Shown one piece after another: positions 10,089 through 21,690 of a stretch of 64,000 nucleotides of DNA. This DNA comes from Lentinula raphanica. Taxonomy: Eukaryota > Basidiomycota > Agaricomycetes > Agaricales > Omphalotaceae. Where the stretch lies: assembly GCA_027919835.1 (NCBI GenBank), contig JANVFP010000023.1, forward strand, positions 744,001 through 808,000, in the 5' to 3' direction. The position numbers were made by a program, and so were the translations under genes. Numbering within the stretch: the stretch's first letter is position 1; every line of letters begins with the position of its first letter. Under the pieces are notes generated by a model. That model worked only from the letters and a program-made list of their open reading frames with translations, had not been told where the DNA came from and did not search any database.

Positions 10089-11846
10089 ATGGCTCCTCAT
10101 CACTCTGAATCATCAGATCCTCATGCTTTCCATGGTTCTACACCCTCCAAGTCCGAATCTAGTCAGATCCAGCATGATCAGACCTCATCCAAGCCATTCC
10201 AACACATCAATTTTGCTCAAGCTCTTCCCAAACTTTCATCCAGCAAGACCAGAGCTAATCAGACTGCGTCCCAGGCCTCTAGACCACTCATTCTTGATCA
10301 TGTTCTTCTCCGTCTTTCATCTGACCAGATCAGGCCAGACCAGGCCAGATCAAAGTCACTCTCTTCTTCTTTCAAGTCCTCTAACAAGCATTCTGACTCC
10401 CAGATCACACCCAGCTTACCTTCCCAGTATTCCAAGGGCTCCTCTAGCTCCTCTAGGCAGTCTGAAACCCATGTCCACTTCAGGTCTGTTTCTCCTCACT
10501 CCCAGAATGTTCCATCCTCCTCTGCTGCTCCTCACTTGTCACTCTCTCTCTCCCTTGCTGACAGGCTCTCTGATGACCCTGTGCAGGCTCTGGAGTTTGA
10601 GACAGTTGGTGAACAAGCCAGGGCTCTTCAGGAGGTTGTTGAACAGTTCAGAAATGAGGAGATCAATGCTATGAATGCCTTTAGGGCTGTTAGAGATCTC
10701 TCTTTCAATGATGCTGTTATATCCCAAGACTATGTGTCTCAGATCATGGATATCCAGAGAGAGACTAATAAGTTTAAGAGAGATCAGAGAGCTAAGCTCA
10801 AAGGGAAGAAGACTGCTGTCTCAGCAGATCAGAATGATGTCTCTCATGAAGAAGCTGTCAATGAAGCTGCCTGGGCTAGCATGCAGACTCAGATTCAGGA
10901 TCTGGATGATGAGCAAGCCCAGCTTGAATCTGGTGCTTCTCCTCAAGATCCAGAGCCTATTCTACAGGCTGGGAGAGATGCCTTGGCTAGACTTCTTGCC
11001 TCTCCTGTCAAACCTGCTTCAACTGCTTCAATGCTTCCTGCTGCACTTCTTGAAGCTGCTCCTTACTTAGCACATCTATCAGGCCCCTCATCTCTTCCTG
11101 CTCATGTGCAAAAAACTTGGGAACTCAAGAACCTCTTTGCTGCTGAAAGCAATCTTGACCCAGTTGTATCTCTACTTGCTGCTCAACCTTTCTCTGATCC
11201 TCTCCCTGTCTCTTTGCTTCGCCTCATTGTCAAGGATCGCTTTGTTGACTTTGACAAAGTCTATGCTGCACTGGTCAGCTTTTCCTCATCTACCTATGAT
11301 GATAGCAGAGATTTTGGGTCAGAATACAAGCTGGTTCGTAAGGATCAAGTTCTCAAGTCTATGCCTGTCACTTCTGAGTCTCAATGGCTCCGAGTTTTTG
11401 ATGCATGGACTGCTCCTTTGCTCAAGGTTTATCCACATTGTAAAGATGAGCTGGAGACATACAAAGCACAAATTATGGAGTATTTCAGATCCTCACCTTA
11501 TGATCCATCTGTGGCTATCAGGGTTGATAAAGAAGCTAGGCAGAAAGCTGCCAACACTCCATTTGACCTGGGCAATCCAGAGAGCTTCCACACTCTTCTT
11601 CTCAAAGAGTTGTTATCTGCTAGAAAGAGGCCTTCTGGTGGTAGCCAATCTTCTTCCTCATCCAGCTCAAAGCGTCGTGACACACCTTGCATCCTTTGGA
11701 ATGAGAAGAGATGTTCAGAGCCCTGTCCTAATAACAGGACGCATGGCTACTGCAGTGAGTGTGGAGAACAGCACAGAGCCATTGACAATCAATACCAGCT
11801 CCAGAAGCGTCGCAAAGAGAGTAGAAAGCGCTCTTCAAGGGCCTAA
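10089..11846 (+). CDS. Copy B: gag-like ORF1
   Basis: 585 residues, ORF1 of the Ngaro-like element, presumed to package RNA. The start MAPHHSESSD is shared by copies B, D and H. Residues 1-150 are Ser/Gln/Asp-rich and look disordered, with repeated DQ/RPDQ blocks. The middle is helical and charged. The C-terminus has a Cys/His cluster (CILWNEKRC, CPNN, YCSECGEQH), a putative zinc-binding region typical of gag proteins, followed by a basic tail (RKRSSRA). Near the end B has lost a few residues (DNQYQLQ where copy C has DNQSCYDQLQ). The downstream RT lies in another frame. The frame is intact and the protein could be made. Confidence 0.85.
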   Translation: MAPHHSESSDPHAFHGSTPSKSESSQIQHDQTSSKPFQHINFAQALPKLSSSKTRANQTASQASRPLILDHVLLRLSSDQIRPDQARSKSLSSSFKSSNKHSDSQITPSLPSQYSKGSSSSSRQSETHVHFRSVSPHSQNVPSSSAAPHLSLSLSLADRLSDDPVQALEFETVGEQARALQEVVEQFRNEEINAMNAFRAVRDLSFNDAVISQDYVSQIMDIQRETNKFKRDQRAKLKGKKTAVSADQNDVSHEEAVNEAAWASMQTQIQDLDDEQAQLESGASPQDPEPILQAGRDALARLLASPVKPASTASMLPAALLEAAPYLAHLSGPSSLPAHVQKTWELKNLFAAESNLDPVVSLLAAQPFSDPLPVSLLRLIVKDRFVDFDKVYAALVSFSSSTYDDSRDFGSEYKLVRKDQVLKSMPVTSESQWLRVFDAWTAPLLKVYPHCKDELETYKAQIMEYFRSSPYDPSVAIRVDKEARQKAANTPFDLGNPESFHTLLLKELLSARKRPSGGSQSSSSSSSKRRDTPCILWNEKRCSEPCPNNRTHGYCSECGEQHRAIDNQYQLQKRRKESRKRSSRA

Positions 11847-11976
11847 ATCTCTGGCTGGTACAAAGCATTTATTGGATATATCTGAATCTACTTCTAATCC
11901 ACGTTTTAGACGTGGTTATTTATGGTCTTCTACTAGTTCTTCTTGTAACATCATTCCTCCCAGTATCACATCTACT

Positions 11977-13702
11977 ATGACTGCACCTCCTCTACCTTCA
12001 CCTCCTGAACATCTCTTGAATAATCCCAAATTTTTGCTACTCTACAATCTATGTCTGGTTACATCAAAGTTGAAACTCCATTCAATGTGGATCGTTTGGA
12101 ACTCCTCTTATCTTCTCATCCTAACCAACCTTTTGTTGCTTCTGTTATTCATTCATTGAGAGAAAGGTTCTGGCCTTTCTATGAAGCAGAGTGGGAAGAG
12201 GTATGCAGACAAAAAGTTGATAACTATGTGACTGAACCAGTAGACATTGCAGCACTTAGAGCTCACAGAGATCAGGAGGTAGCTGCTGGAAGGTGGTCAG
12301 AAGCACTACCAGAAGATTTTGTACTATTGCCTGGCATGAAAGTTTCCCCTATGTTTGTAGTCTGGCAGAAGGGGAAAGCTAGAGTTGTCATGGATCAAAC
12401 TGCATCAGGTCTCAATGATGGTATTCCTAGAGAGGAGGCCAAAGTGAAATATGATGATATGCACACCTTTGGTCAGGTGCTCAATGATGTTATCAAAGAG
12501 CACCCTAATGAGGAGCTTGTGCTATTCAAGAGTGATGTGGCTAAAGCCTTCCTCAATCTCCCTGCTCATCCTCTCTGGCAACTTTGTCAAGTTGTTTCTG
12601 TTGATGGAAGATTTCACATTGTTAGGAGACTGGTCTTTGGGACTAGAACCTCTCCTCGCTGTTGGTGCTCTGTGTCTGCACTGCTCTGTTGGTTTGGGAC
12701 TGAGAAGCTAGGAATCCCTAATCTACATGTTTACATGGATGACTTCTTTGGCTGGGACTTCAAGAGGAATCTAATCACCTTTCATGGCAAGAAATATCCC
12801 AAGAGACAAGTACAGCTTCTAGTCTTTTGGGACATGATTGATTGCCCTTATGAAGATAGAAACAAGACTGGGGAGTCTGGCTTTTGATCATAGGCTTCTT
12901 AACAAATATCATGAAAGGCTCCATCTCTTTGACTCAGGAATCCATAGATGGACTTATAGAAGCTATTCATACATTCCTCTCATCTCCCAATCACAAAGCT
13001 GCACTCAGAGACTGGCAGCATCTAACAGGTTCTTTAAACTGGTCACTTAATGTTCTTCCATGGGCTAGACCTGCTCTTACAGAAATGTATTGCAAAATGA
13101 GTGGGAAGACACTTCAATTTCGTCACATTCCTATCAATGGTGAAGTGCATAGAGACCTGACCTGGTTCTCTGACATGCTCAAGTCTGCCATTGGGATACG
13201 ATTTGTAGATGCCCAAGCATGGAGTGATAGTGAAGCAGACTTTGTGAGCTGGACTGATGCAAGCAACATAGGCCTATCCTTTGTCTATGCCAGTAATGGC
13301 TTTTGTTATCAGGTGCATGCAACTCCTGGCAGCCCCATTGTAGACATCTTCTTCAGAGAGCTGCTAGCTATTTTATCTGGCCTACATCACATTGCTTCCA
13401 AGCCTAGTCCACCCAAGAGAGTCCTATTCTTCTCTGATAGTTTGGACTCTGTTCAAGTTCTCAGTTCTCTTGCAGTCAAAGAATCATCACATAACTCCAT
13501 CCTCCTTGCTATTGCAGGTATAGTTCTCAAAACTGGTATTGACATCAGAGTTCGTCATATTCCTGGCAAAGACAACATTAAGGCAGATCTTCTGTCTAGA
13601 CTTCTACTGGATGACTTCAAGCTCCAGTTTCCCTCCTACCGCGTCCGCACTTTTGAGCCTCCAAGAGAGCTACTGCCGGCGCGATGGAGAGAGTCCTTTT
13701 AG
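11977..13702 (+). pseudogene. Copy B: reverse transcriptase-RNase H, frameshifted
   Basis: RT with the YMDD box (HVYMDDFFGW) and RNase H with acidic residues in CWTDASN-like, RELLAILSGL, SDSLDSV and KDNIKADLLSR blocks (here WTDAS follows VS). The probable start is the ATG of MTAPPLPSPP at 11977. Two single-base deletions break it: one near 12025-12035 (AATCCC where copy D has one more C) and one near 12862 (GAAACAAGAC where other copies have GAAAACAAGAC). The RT block is open from 12051 to 12887 and RNase H from 12884. The end overlaps the YR start by 19 bases, so translation of YR is probably coupled. Confidence 0.85.
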
Positions 13703-14631
13703 AGGCCATGGGTGAGCAGAGGAAGAGACAAGGTCACTCTGCTCACCCTCCTATGGACTTGAACAAGTTAGATGATTTGGTGTTATTCCTTCAAGCCCAT
13801 GCCATTGAGAAGTCTACCAAACAGAACTATACTACAGGTGCTAAAGATTATATCAGGTTCTGCACCTCTCATAATCTGGATCTGGATCCCACCCCATCCA
13901 CACTCTCCAGATACATTGCCTACACATCCAGACATATTGCCTCTGGACCCAAATATCTCTCTGGTGCTCGTCACTTTCTCAAACAACTCTATCCTCACTT
14001 TGATGAATCTCGTGCTCATCCTCTGGTTCAAGCTACAATCAGAGGCTCCAAGAAAGTTAGAGCTGACCCAGTCAAGAGGAAGCCTCCTCTTCAAATTTCT
14101 CATATCCAACTCTTCTATGACTCTCGTCATCTCTCCTATGATGATCTTCTGTTTGCTACTCTATCGAGTTGTGGCTTCTATGGTTGTCACCGCATTGGTG
14201 AACTCACTGTTCCTAATCAGTATGACTGGCGTGACTGGCGTAAGGTGATCAAGCGTGCTTCTCTCAAGTTTGAGAATGGCAGAGCTGGTTATCATTTGCC
14301 TTATCACAAAAGTGATCCTTTCTATCATGGAACAGATATTCTCCGAAGTCATCAAGCAGTGGCTAGTCCTGTGTCTCTACTGAAGGAATACTGTGCTATC
14401 AGAGACAAACTACATGGAGCCAGGCCTGCATTGTTCCTCTGTGAAGATGGGACACTCCCCACTAGATCCTGGTTTGAATCCAGGTTCTTTGCTTATGTTG
14501 GTAGGGAGTTTGGTGGACATTCACTAAGAGCTGGTGGTGCAACTTTTTATGCCAGACTTGGACTTTCAGAATCTGTGATAATGGCTTTAGGACGTTGGTC
14601 TTCTTCAGCTTGGAAAATATATTCGACATGA
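13684..14631 (+). CDS. Copy B: tyrosine recombinase lacking its last residues
   Basis: 315 residues, the integrase of the element: a tyrosine recombinase that would insert the circular cDNA. The N-terminal half looks like the SAM-like core-binding domain (KNYTTGAKDYIRF and SRYIAYTSRHIASGP region). The catalytic half has Arg in CHRIGELT, His-x-x-Arg in GGHSLRAGG and Tyr in WSSSAWKIY. Three residues after the Tyr box the A2 repeat begins and gives a stop (WKIYST), so 22 residues present in copy C are missing. Copy D (49978-50925) ends identically. Whether the truncated enzyme works cannot be told. Confidence 0.85.
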   Translation: MERVLLEAMGEQRKRQGHSAHPPMDLNKLDDLVLFLQAHAIEKSTKQNYTTGAKDYIRFCTSHNLDLDPTPSTLSRYIAYTSRHIASGPKYLSGARHFLKQLYPHFDESRAHPLVQATIRGSKKVRADPVKRKPPLQISHIQLFYDSRHLSYDDLLFATLSSCGFYGCHRIGELTVPNQYDWRDWRKVIKRASLKFENGRAGYHLPYHKSDPFYHGTDILRSHQAVASPVSLLKEYCAIRDKLHGARPALFLCEDGTLPTRSWFESRFFAYVGREFGGHSLRAGGATFYARLGLSESVIMALGRWSSSAWKIYST

Positions 14632-15947
14632 AGGCGGATTCCAAGGGTAGGGAGCCTTTCTGCAGGCCTCTGCAAACAACAGATCATCTCCCAGTAATTA
14701 TAGTGCACTATTCATCACAACAGGTATGTACATGAAGGTCTTCACCTTCATCATACCTAATGTGTATATGAATACACTTAATTGCTGGCTACCTCTCAAG
14801 TGCTCTTGCCACTATACTGTGTACTACGCATACAGAGCTCTATTGTCCCTACAAGTTGTCTACTATAACCCTATGATGATACTCACTCTGTGTTGAGTTA
14901 TTTATATTTTTTCAGAATGCTTTAATAAAGCTTTTGAAATATTTTCTATTCTACACAAAGCATTCCTGGACCAAACCTATAGGTGTCTTAGATGAAAATA
15001 TACAGTTTGATGTCCTCTTCAAGATGCGAATAATTTTGAAGGCATTTGGTCTAGTGGTTCTCCTGCAATCCTCATTTTAAAATGCACACTCAAAACACTT
15101 GTGTGTTATTTCATTCCCAGAGCCTTTATATCACTTAGCACCATGTCTAGACTCATCACATGGATTCCTGGACATATTTCGGACATTTCCAGCGCTTATA
15201 GGGCGCCTGGATCATCAGCTGATAGCTGTACATGATCCCATCTTCACATGCATCAGGCAATTGATCATGGGGCTGTTTTAAATTGATGTGGCTGTTACAG
15301 GTGCCAGAGGTCTGAGCAGAGGCCTGTAAAAGCGAGTTGAAACATCAATTTTTGATCTCCCATTCTTCCTTTCCTTCCCCCACCATCTCTGACCTGGGTG
15401 AGGCTGCCTGCATGTTCCCTAGCTCTTTCTGAGCTCTGATTTCACTGTCCAGTACATTCCTACATCTGTACAGACTACAGGCCTTCCAGAGGTGTCTCAG
15501 ATACAGGAATCTGGTATGAAATTTTGCATTTTTCACCATCAAGACACTGAACAGATACCAAAGCACATCCAGACAGATCTAAGGTGATCAGACACTCTAG
15601 GAGTTGATTCCTGTGCTAGATCTTGGGTTTTTGGTGTCTCAGTGCGCTCTGATCATGTCTGATAAGCCTCTACATAGTACTGACTCTTATCTACATAGAT
15701 CTAACCTTGATCTGCCTGTTTTTCCTTCACCCTCCCTCCTCTCCCTCATATCATGTATGTTCTCATTGTTTGTAAATATGTAGTTGTATGTAGCTACATC
15801 CTTACCATATGTAGTTGTATGTAGCTACATCCTTACCTATCCTGTAACATTATGTAGCCCTCCATGATCCGCTTTGAATGTTATGGGCTTTGGCCCAGTG
15901 TTGGCTAACTTTAACTTCCTGTCCCACCTGAGTGCAAAAGGCAGAGG
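14623..15947 (+). repeat. Copy B: A2-B2 terminal repeats
   Basis: A2 (from TCGACATGAAGG at 14623 to about 15730) repeats the element's 5' end. A spacer follows with CCCTCCCTCCTCTCCCTCAT and a 32-bp tandem duplication containing the palindrome ATGTAGCTACAT (about 15776-15838). B2 (15855-15947) ends the element. In isolation it looks like a 1.3-kb non-autonomous element, but the constant position after the genes shows it to be the right half of split direct repeats. Confidence 0.8.
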
Positions 15948-16319
15948 CTGCCTAGAGGAGCTAGAGGTGCCCTTGGAATACTGGGAAGGTAAGCTGGGTG
16001 TGATCTGAGAGTCAGAATGCTTGTTAGAGGCCTTGAGAGAAGAAGAGAGTGACTTTGATCTGGCCTGGTCTGGCCTGATCTGGTCAGATGAAGGATTGAG
16101 AAGAACATGATCAAGAATGAGTGGTCTAGAGGCCTGGGATGCAGTCTGATTAGCTCTGGTCTTGCTGGATGAAGGTTTGGGAAGAGTTTGAGCAAAATTG
16201 ATGTGTTGGAATGGCTTGGATGAGGTCTGATCATGCTGGATCTGACTAGATTTTGACTTGGAGGGTGTAGAAGCATGGAAAACATGAGGATCTGATGATT
16301 CAGAGTGATGAGGAGCCAT
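15948..16319 (-). pseudogene. Copy H: gag, N-terminal fragment
   Basis: Minus-strand gag start (MAPHHSESSDPHVFHAS, ATG at 16319) running to SKGTSSSSRQ, where element B interrupts it at 15948. The continuation is at 8902. The two flanks join without duplicated or lost bases, with one A/T difference from other copies. Confidence 0.85.
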
Positions 16320-17467
16320 ATAGATTGTTGAAATGAAGATGGTGCTCAGAGAGAGCAAGAGATTGAAGGAACAACAGGCAGATCAAGGTTAGATCTATGT
16401 AGATAAGAGTCAGTACTATGTAGAGGCTTATCAGACATGATCAGAGCGCACTGAGACACCAAAAACTCAAGATCTAACAAAGGAATCAACTCCTAGAGTG
16501 TCTGATCTCCTTAAATCTGTCTGGATGTGCTTTGGTATCTGTTCAGTGTCTTGATGGTGAAAAATGCAAAATTTCATACCAGATTCCTGTATCTGAGACA
16601 CCTCTGGAAGGCCTGTAGTCTGTACAGATGTAGGAATGTGCTGGACAGTGAAATCAGAGCTCAGAAAGAGCTAGGGAACATGCAGGCAGCCTCACCCAGG
16701 TCAGAGATGGTGGGGGAAGGAAAGGAAGAATGAGAGATCAAAAACTGATGGGCAAACTTGCTTTTACAGGCCTCTGCTCAGACCTCTGGCACCTGTAACA
16801 GTCACATCAATTTAAAACAGCCCCATGATCAATTGCCTGATGCATGTGAAGATAGGATCATGTACAGCTATCAACTGATGATCCAGGCGCCCTATAAGCG
16901 CTGGAAATGTCCGAAATATGTGCAGGAATTCATGTGATGAGTCTAGGCATGGTGCTAAGTGATATGGAGGCTCTGGAAATGAAATAACACACAAGTGTTT
17001 TGGATGTGCATTTTAAATTGAGGATTGCAGGAGAACCACTCGACCAAATGCCTTTAAAATTATTTGCATCTTGAAGAGGACATCAAACTGTATATTTTCA
17101 TCTAAGAGACCTATAGGTTTGGTCCAGGAATGCTTTGTGTAGAATAGAAAATATTTCAAAAGCTTTGTTAAAGCATTCTGAAAAAATACGAATAACTCAA
17201 CACAGAGTGAGTATCATCATAGGGTTATAGTGGACAACTTGTAGGGACAATAGAGCTCTGTATGCATACACAGTATAGTGGCAAGAGCACTTGAGAGGTA
17301 GCCAGCAATTAAGTGTATTCATGTACACATTAAGTATGATGAAGGTGAAGACCTTCATGTACATACCTGTTGTGATGAATAGTGCACTATAATTTCTGGG
17401 AGATGATCTGTTGTTTGCAGAGGGATGCAGAAAGGCTCCCTACCCTTGGAATCCGCCTTCATGTTGA
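16320..17467 (-). repeat. Copy H: A1 repeat
   Basis: Inverted copy of the 5' region leading into copy-H gag. Its outer end (TTGACATGAAGG read on the minus strand, to 17467) abuts the B repeat of copy F (17468). F and H are therefore head-to-tail and share one A repeat, which is what recombination between split direct repeats would leave. No gene is seen in it. Confidence 0.75.
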
Positions 17468-18574
17468 CCTCTGCCTTTTGCACTCAGGTGGGACAGGAAG
17501 TTAAAGTTAGCCAACACTGGGCCAAAGCCCATAACATTCAGAGCAGATCATGGAGGGCTATAAATCACTATGAGATGTTGTTGAGGGGTGGATGGTGGTG
17601 AGAGAAAATGTGAATGAGACGCGAGATAAATGGTTGTATATCAGATTGGATGGTATTACAATGGTACTATTGTACAGTCAAGATCTTTGGGCTTGTTTGA
17701 GTGAAGCTAGTTGTAGTTCTGTCCTTACTGTAGGATTGTCTCAGATATATATTTTCCCAGCTGTAGAAGACCAACGTCCCAAGGCCATTATCACAGATTC
17801 TGAAAGACCAAGTCTGGCATAGAAGGTAGCCCTAAGTGAGTGTCCACCAAACTTCCTACCAACATAAGCAAAGAACCTGGATTCAAACCAGGATCTAGTG
17901 GGGAGTGTTCCATCTTCACAGAGGAACAATGCAGGCCTGACTCCATGTAGTTCGTCTCTAATAGTACAGTATTCCTTGAGTAGAGAGACAGGACTGGCCA
18001 CTGCTTGATGACTTTGAAGAATATCTGTTCCATGGTAAAAAGGATCACTCTTGTGAAGTGGTAACCAGCTCTGCCATTCTCAAACTTGAGAGAGGCTCGC
18101 TTGATCACCTTATACCAGTCACACAGATCATGCATCCCAATGGCAGACTTGAGCATATCAGAGAACCAAGTTAGGTCTCTATGCACTTCACCGTTGATAG
18201 GGATGTGACGAAATTGAAGTGTCTTGCCACTCATCTTGCAATACATTTCTGTGAGAGCAGGCCTGGCCCATGGAAGAACATTGAGTGACCAGTTCAAAGA
18301 ACCTGTGAGGTGCTGCCAGTCTCTGAGTGCAGCTTTGCGATTGGGAGATGAGAGGAATGCGTGTATGGCTTCCACAAGTCCATCTATGGATTCCTGGGTC
18401 AAAGAGATGGACCCTTTCATGATATCTGTCAAGAAGCCAATGATCAAAAGCCAGAGTCCCCAGTCTTGTTTTCTGGCTTCATAGGGGCAGTCAATCATGT
18501 CCCAAAAGACCAGAAGCTGTACTTGTCTCTTGGGATACTTCTTGCCATGAAAGGTGATCAGATTCCTCTTGAAG
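17468..18574 (-). pseudogene. Copy F: RT-YR deletion fusion with B repeat
   Basis: Minus-strand remnant. It starts within RT (FKRNLITFHG at 18574), runs through the RT C-terminal region to DMLKSAIG (about 18150), then jumps directly to the YR at HDLCDWYKVIK. The end of RNase H and the N-terminal half of YR are deleted. A 7-base deletion near 18055 shifts the frame (YHFTRV), and the His-x-x-Arg box has lost residues (GGHSLRATF where others have GGHSLRAGGATF). The Tyr box reads AGKIYI. The B repeat is at 17468-17560. RT upstream of FKRN is cut by the right end of copy E at 18575. Confidence 0.85.
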
Positions 18575-19937
18575 CCTCTGCCTTTTGCACTCAGGTGGGA
18601 CAGGAAGTAAGAGTTAGCCAACACTGGGCCAAAGCCCATAACATTCAGAGCGAATCATGGAGGGCTACATAATGGTACAGGATAGGTAAGGATGTAGCTA
18701 CATACCACTACATATATACAAACAATGAAAACATACATGATATAAGGGAGAGGAGGGAGGGTGAAGGAAAAACAGGCAGATCAAGGTTAGATCTATGTAG
18801 ATAAGAGTTAGTACAATGTAGAGGCTTATCAGACATGATCAGAGCGCACTGAGACACCAAAAACCCAAGATCTAACAAAGGAATCAACTCCTAGAGTGTC
18901 TGATCACCTTAGATCTGTCTGGATGTGCTTTAATGTCTGTTCAGTGTCTTGATGGTGAAAAATGCGAAATTTCATACCAGATTCCTGTATCTGAGACACC
19001 TCTAGAAGGCCTGTAGTCTGTACAGATGGAGGAATGTGCTGGATAGTGAAATCAGGGCTCAAATAGAGCAAGGGGACATGCAGGCAGCCTCACCCAGGTC
19101 AGAGATGGTGGGGGAAGGAAAGGAAGAATGGGAGATCAAAAACTGATGAGTAAACTCGCTTTTACAGGCCTCTGCTCAGACCTCTGGCACCTGTAACAGC
19201 CACCATCAGGACCAGATCAACCCCATCATGATATGCCTGATGCATGTGAAGATGGGACCATGTGCAGCTATCAGCTGATGATCCAAGCGCCCCATAAGCG
19301 CTGGGAATGTCCGAAATATTGCCAGAGACTCATGTGATGTGTCTAGGCATGGTCCAGAGTGATCTAGAGGCTCTGGGAGTGAAATAACACTCAAGTCCGC
19401 TTTTTGTGTTTTGAGTGTGCAACTCGAAATGACGATTGCGGGAGAGCCAGTGAACCAAATGCCTTCAAATTTGTTCTCATCCCGAAGAGGACATGGAGCC
19501 GCATATTTTCACTTAAGACACCTAAGGGATCCATCCAGAACTGCGTGGTGTAGAGCGAAATGTAAATCAAAAGCTCTATTAGAGGATTCTGAGCACTTTG
19601 GTGAAAAAGTGTGCATAACTTCACACAGACTGGGTATCATCACTGGGTCATAGTGGACAACTTGTAGGGGCAATAGAGCTCCGTATGTGTACACAGTATA
19701 GTGGCAAGAGCACTTGAGGGTGGCCAGCAATTAAGTGTATTCATGTACACATTAGGTATGATGAAGGTGAAGACCTTCATGTACATACCTGTTGTGATGA
19801 ATAGTGGAAAGGCTCCCTACCCTTGGAATCCACCTTCATGTCGACCTCTGCCTTTTGCACTCAGGTGGGACAGGAAGTAAGAGTTAGCCAACACTGGGCC
19901 AAAGCCCATAACATTCAGAGCGGATCATGGAGGGCTA
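18575..19937 (-). repeat. Copy E: B1-A2-B2 terminal repeats
   Basis: On the minus strand: B1 (19937 to 19845), then the join AGAGG-TCGACATGAAGG at 19840-19845, A2 (19844 to about 18770, with a short deletion near 19807 that removes GCAGGCCTCTGC and neighbours), a spacer, and B2 ending at 18575. It is the right-hand split-repeat block of copy E, inserted in the RT of copy F at the codons for FKRN. The A2 here belongs to a subtype shared with copy C (CGCTTTTTGTGTTTTGAGTG) distinct from that of copies B and D. Confidence 0.8.
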
Positions 19938-20739
19938 TAAATTGCTATGAGATGTTGTTGAGGGGTGACTGGTGGTGAGAGAAAATGTGAATGAGACGCG
20001 AGGTAAATGGATGTATATCAGATTGGATGGTGTTACAATGATGCTATTGTACAGTGTCAAGATCTTTGGGCTTGTTTCAGTGAAGCTAGTTGTAGTTCTG
20101 CCCTTACTGTAGGATTGTCTCTGATATATATTTTCCAAGCTGTAGAAGACCAACGTCCCAAGGCCATTATCACAGATTCTGAAAGTCCAAGTCTGGCATA
20201 GAAGGTTGCACCACCAGCTCTGAGTGAATGTCCACCAAACTCCCTACCAACATAAGCAAAGAACCTAGATTCAAACCAGGATCTAGAGGGGAGTGTTCCA
20301 TTTTCACAGAGGAACAATGCAGGCCTGGCTCCATGTAGTTTGTCTCTGATAGTACAGTATTCCTTGAGGAGAGACACAGGACTAGCCACTGCTTGATGAC
20401 TTTGGAGAATATCTGTTCCATGGTAAAAAGGATCACTCTTGTGATAAGGCAAGTGGTAACCAGCTCTGCCATTCTCAAACTTGAGAGAGGCCCACTTGAT
20501 CACCTTACGCCAGTCACGCAGATCATGCTGATTAGGAACAGTGAGTTCACCAATGCGGTGACAGCCATACTAGAAGCCACAGCTCATGAGAGTTGCAAAC
20601 AGAAGATCATCATAGGAGAGATGACGAGAGTCATAGAAGAGTTGGATATGAGAAATTTGAAGAGGAGGCTTCCTCTTGATTGGATCAGCTCTAACTTTCT
20701 TGGATCCTCTGATTGTGGCTTGAACCAGAGGATGAGCAC
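19938..20739 (-). pseudogene. Copy E: tyrosine recombinase C-terminal part and 3' UTR
   Basis: YR reading leftward from 20739, where the left LTR of gypsy-2 interrupts it, to the stop at 20057-20059 (KQAQRS end as in copy C), then 3' UTR. The duplicated bases AGCAC at 20735-20739 match 48153-48157. Catalytic Arg, HxxR and Tyr are present, but a 3-base insertion near 20570 puts a TAG between CGF and YGC just before the Arg box. The N-terminal part of this gene is at 48153-48485, 27 kb away. Confidence 0.85.
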
Positions 20740-21673
20740 TGTAAGGAGTTGGTTAACAACGCCAATCACGGACCCAAAGCTGGTTCACCAGGAAGTAGAT
20801 TATCCTGGGGTTATCACCAATAACGGCTTCTAGAAAACACACAGACCTTTGCTGGAATATTACTTCAGCAAAGTATAAAAGGATGTGGCTACTTTGTCTG
20901 GAATATTACGTCAGACAGGTAATCACAGTTGTTGCAAGGCTGGGATGGACTTCAGGCAATGAACAAAGGGCAATCACAAAGCTGGGTTGGACGTCAGTTG
21001 ATGGATTGAGTATAAAGACTTGCTGGGATGGACTTCAGACAAGAAAAACACAAAGTGCAGTCAAAAGATGTAGAATCAACAGTGGGTAGGTGAGGGTACA
21101 AGAATAACTAGTCTGGGATACAAAAAAGTTTCTGGGGTGTCTTATATACCAATCTATAATGCCTCATGTATGCCTCATGTACTCCTTGTGTCATGCCTCA
21201 TGTCCTAGATCTGCCTCATGTATGCCTTGTGTCATGCCTCATGTCCTGGATCTGCCTCATGTCCTGCCTCCTGGAAAGCCTCATGTTGTAGGTTGCCTCA
21301 TGGACTGCCTCATGGGCTACCTCATGGGTTGCCTCATGGGTTGCCTCATGGGTTGCCTCATGGGTTGCCTCATGGGTTGCCTCATGGGTTGCCTCATGGG
21401 TTGCCTCATGGACTGCCTCATGGGTTGCCTCATGGACTGCCTCATGGGTTGCCTCATGGACTGCCTCATGGGTTGCCTCATGGACTGCCTCATGGACTGC
21501 CTCATGGGTTGCCTCATGGACTGCCTCATGTTGCATTTCCATGTTGGCTAAGTTGTATACTTGTTATTGCATCCATAATTGGAAGTATTCTGGAATCCTG
21601 GCCACCAGTGGAGGAACAAGGGTTGGAACAATAGTTTGGTGTAGTCAGGTATGCAAGTTTCTGATTCCTGACA
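20740..21673 (-). repeat. Gypsy-2 left (3') LTR, 934 bp
   Basis: Starts TGTAAGGAGTTGG and ends GATTCCTGACA, as does the right LTR at 47279. It contains the 12-bp minisatellite at about 21292-21531. Differences seen from the right LTR are T/C in CAGTTGATGG, A/G in GGTGAGGG and G/A in AGTGGAGGAAC. Confidence 0.9.
21292..21531. repeat. 12-bp minisatellite in the left LTR
   Basis: About 20 tandem units of TTGCCTCATGGG / CTGCCTCATGGA. The unit is a multiple of three without stops, so long repeat ORFs arise on both strands (GLPH, CLMG, EATH motifs); these are not genes. The right LTR has five fewer units (60 bp shorter). Confidence 0.9.
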
Positions 21674-21690
21674 GTATTCCCTCCTTTACC
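21674..21690 (-). promoter_or_regulatory. Polypurine tract of gypsy-2
   Basis: Read on the minus strand, GGTAAAGGAGGGAATAC directly precedes the 3' LTR (TGTCAGGAATC). Position and composition fit the plus-strand priming site of an LTR retrotransposon. Confidence 0.65.

Larger units (their letters stand above)
8903..15947 (+). mobile_element. Copy B: Ngaro-like YR retrotransposon with split direct repeats
   Basis: A 7.0-kb element running from TCGACATGAAGG (8903) to GCAAAAGGCAGAGG (15947). Order: A1 repeat, gag, RT-RNase H, YR, A2, B2. It lacks the B1 repeat and the last 22 codons of YR, because YR runs straight into A2 at 14623. The flanks (8902 and 15948) join to a continuous copy-H gag without any target duplication, as expected for tyrosine-recombinase integration of a circle. 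RT has frameshifts, so the copy is not autonomous now. The classification as Ngaro (not DIRS proper) rests on the A1 - B1 A2 B2 plan seen intact in copy C and on the absence of a methyltransferase domain. Confidence 0.85.

Noticed and set aside
14623..15947. The 1.3-kb A-B unit as an independent non-autonomous element
   Set aside because: It always follows the YR gene in the same orientation and fits the A2-B2 part of split direct repeats; an isolated copy was not found.
21159..21634. Long ORFs of repeated GLPH, CLMG or EATH on both strands (also 47698-48113)
   Set aside because: They are by-products of a 12-bp stop-free minisatellite inside LTRs.
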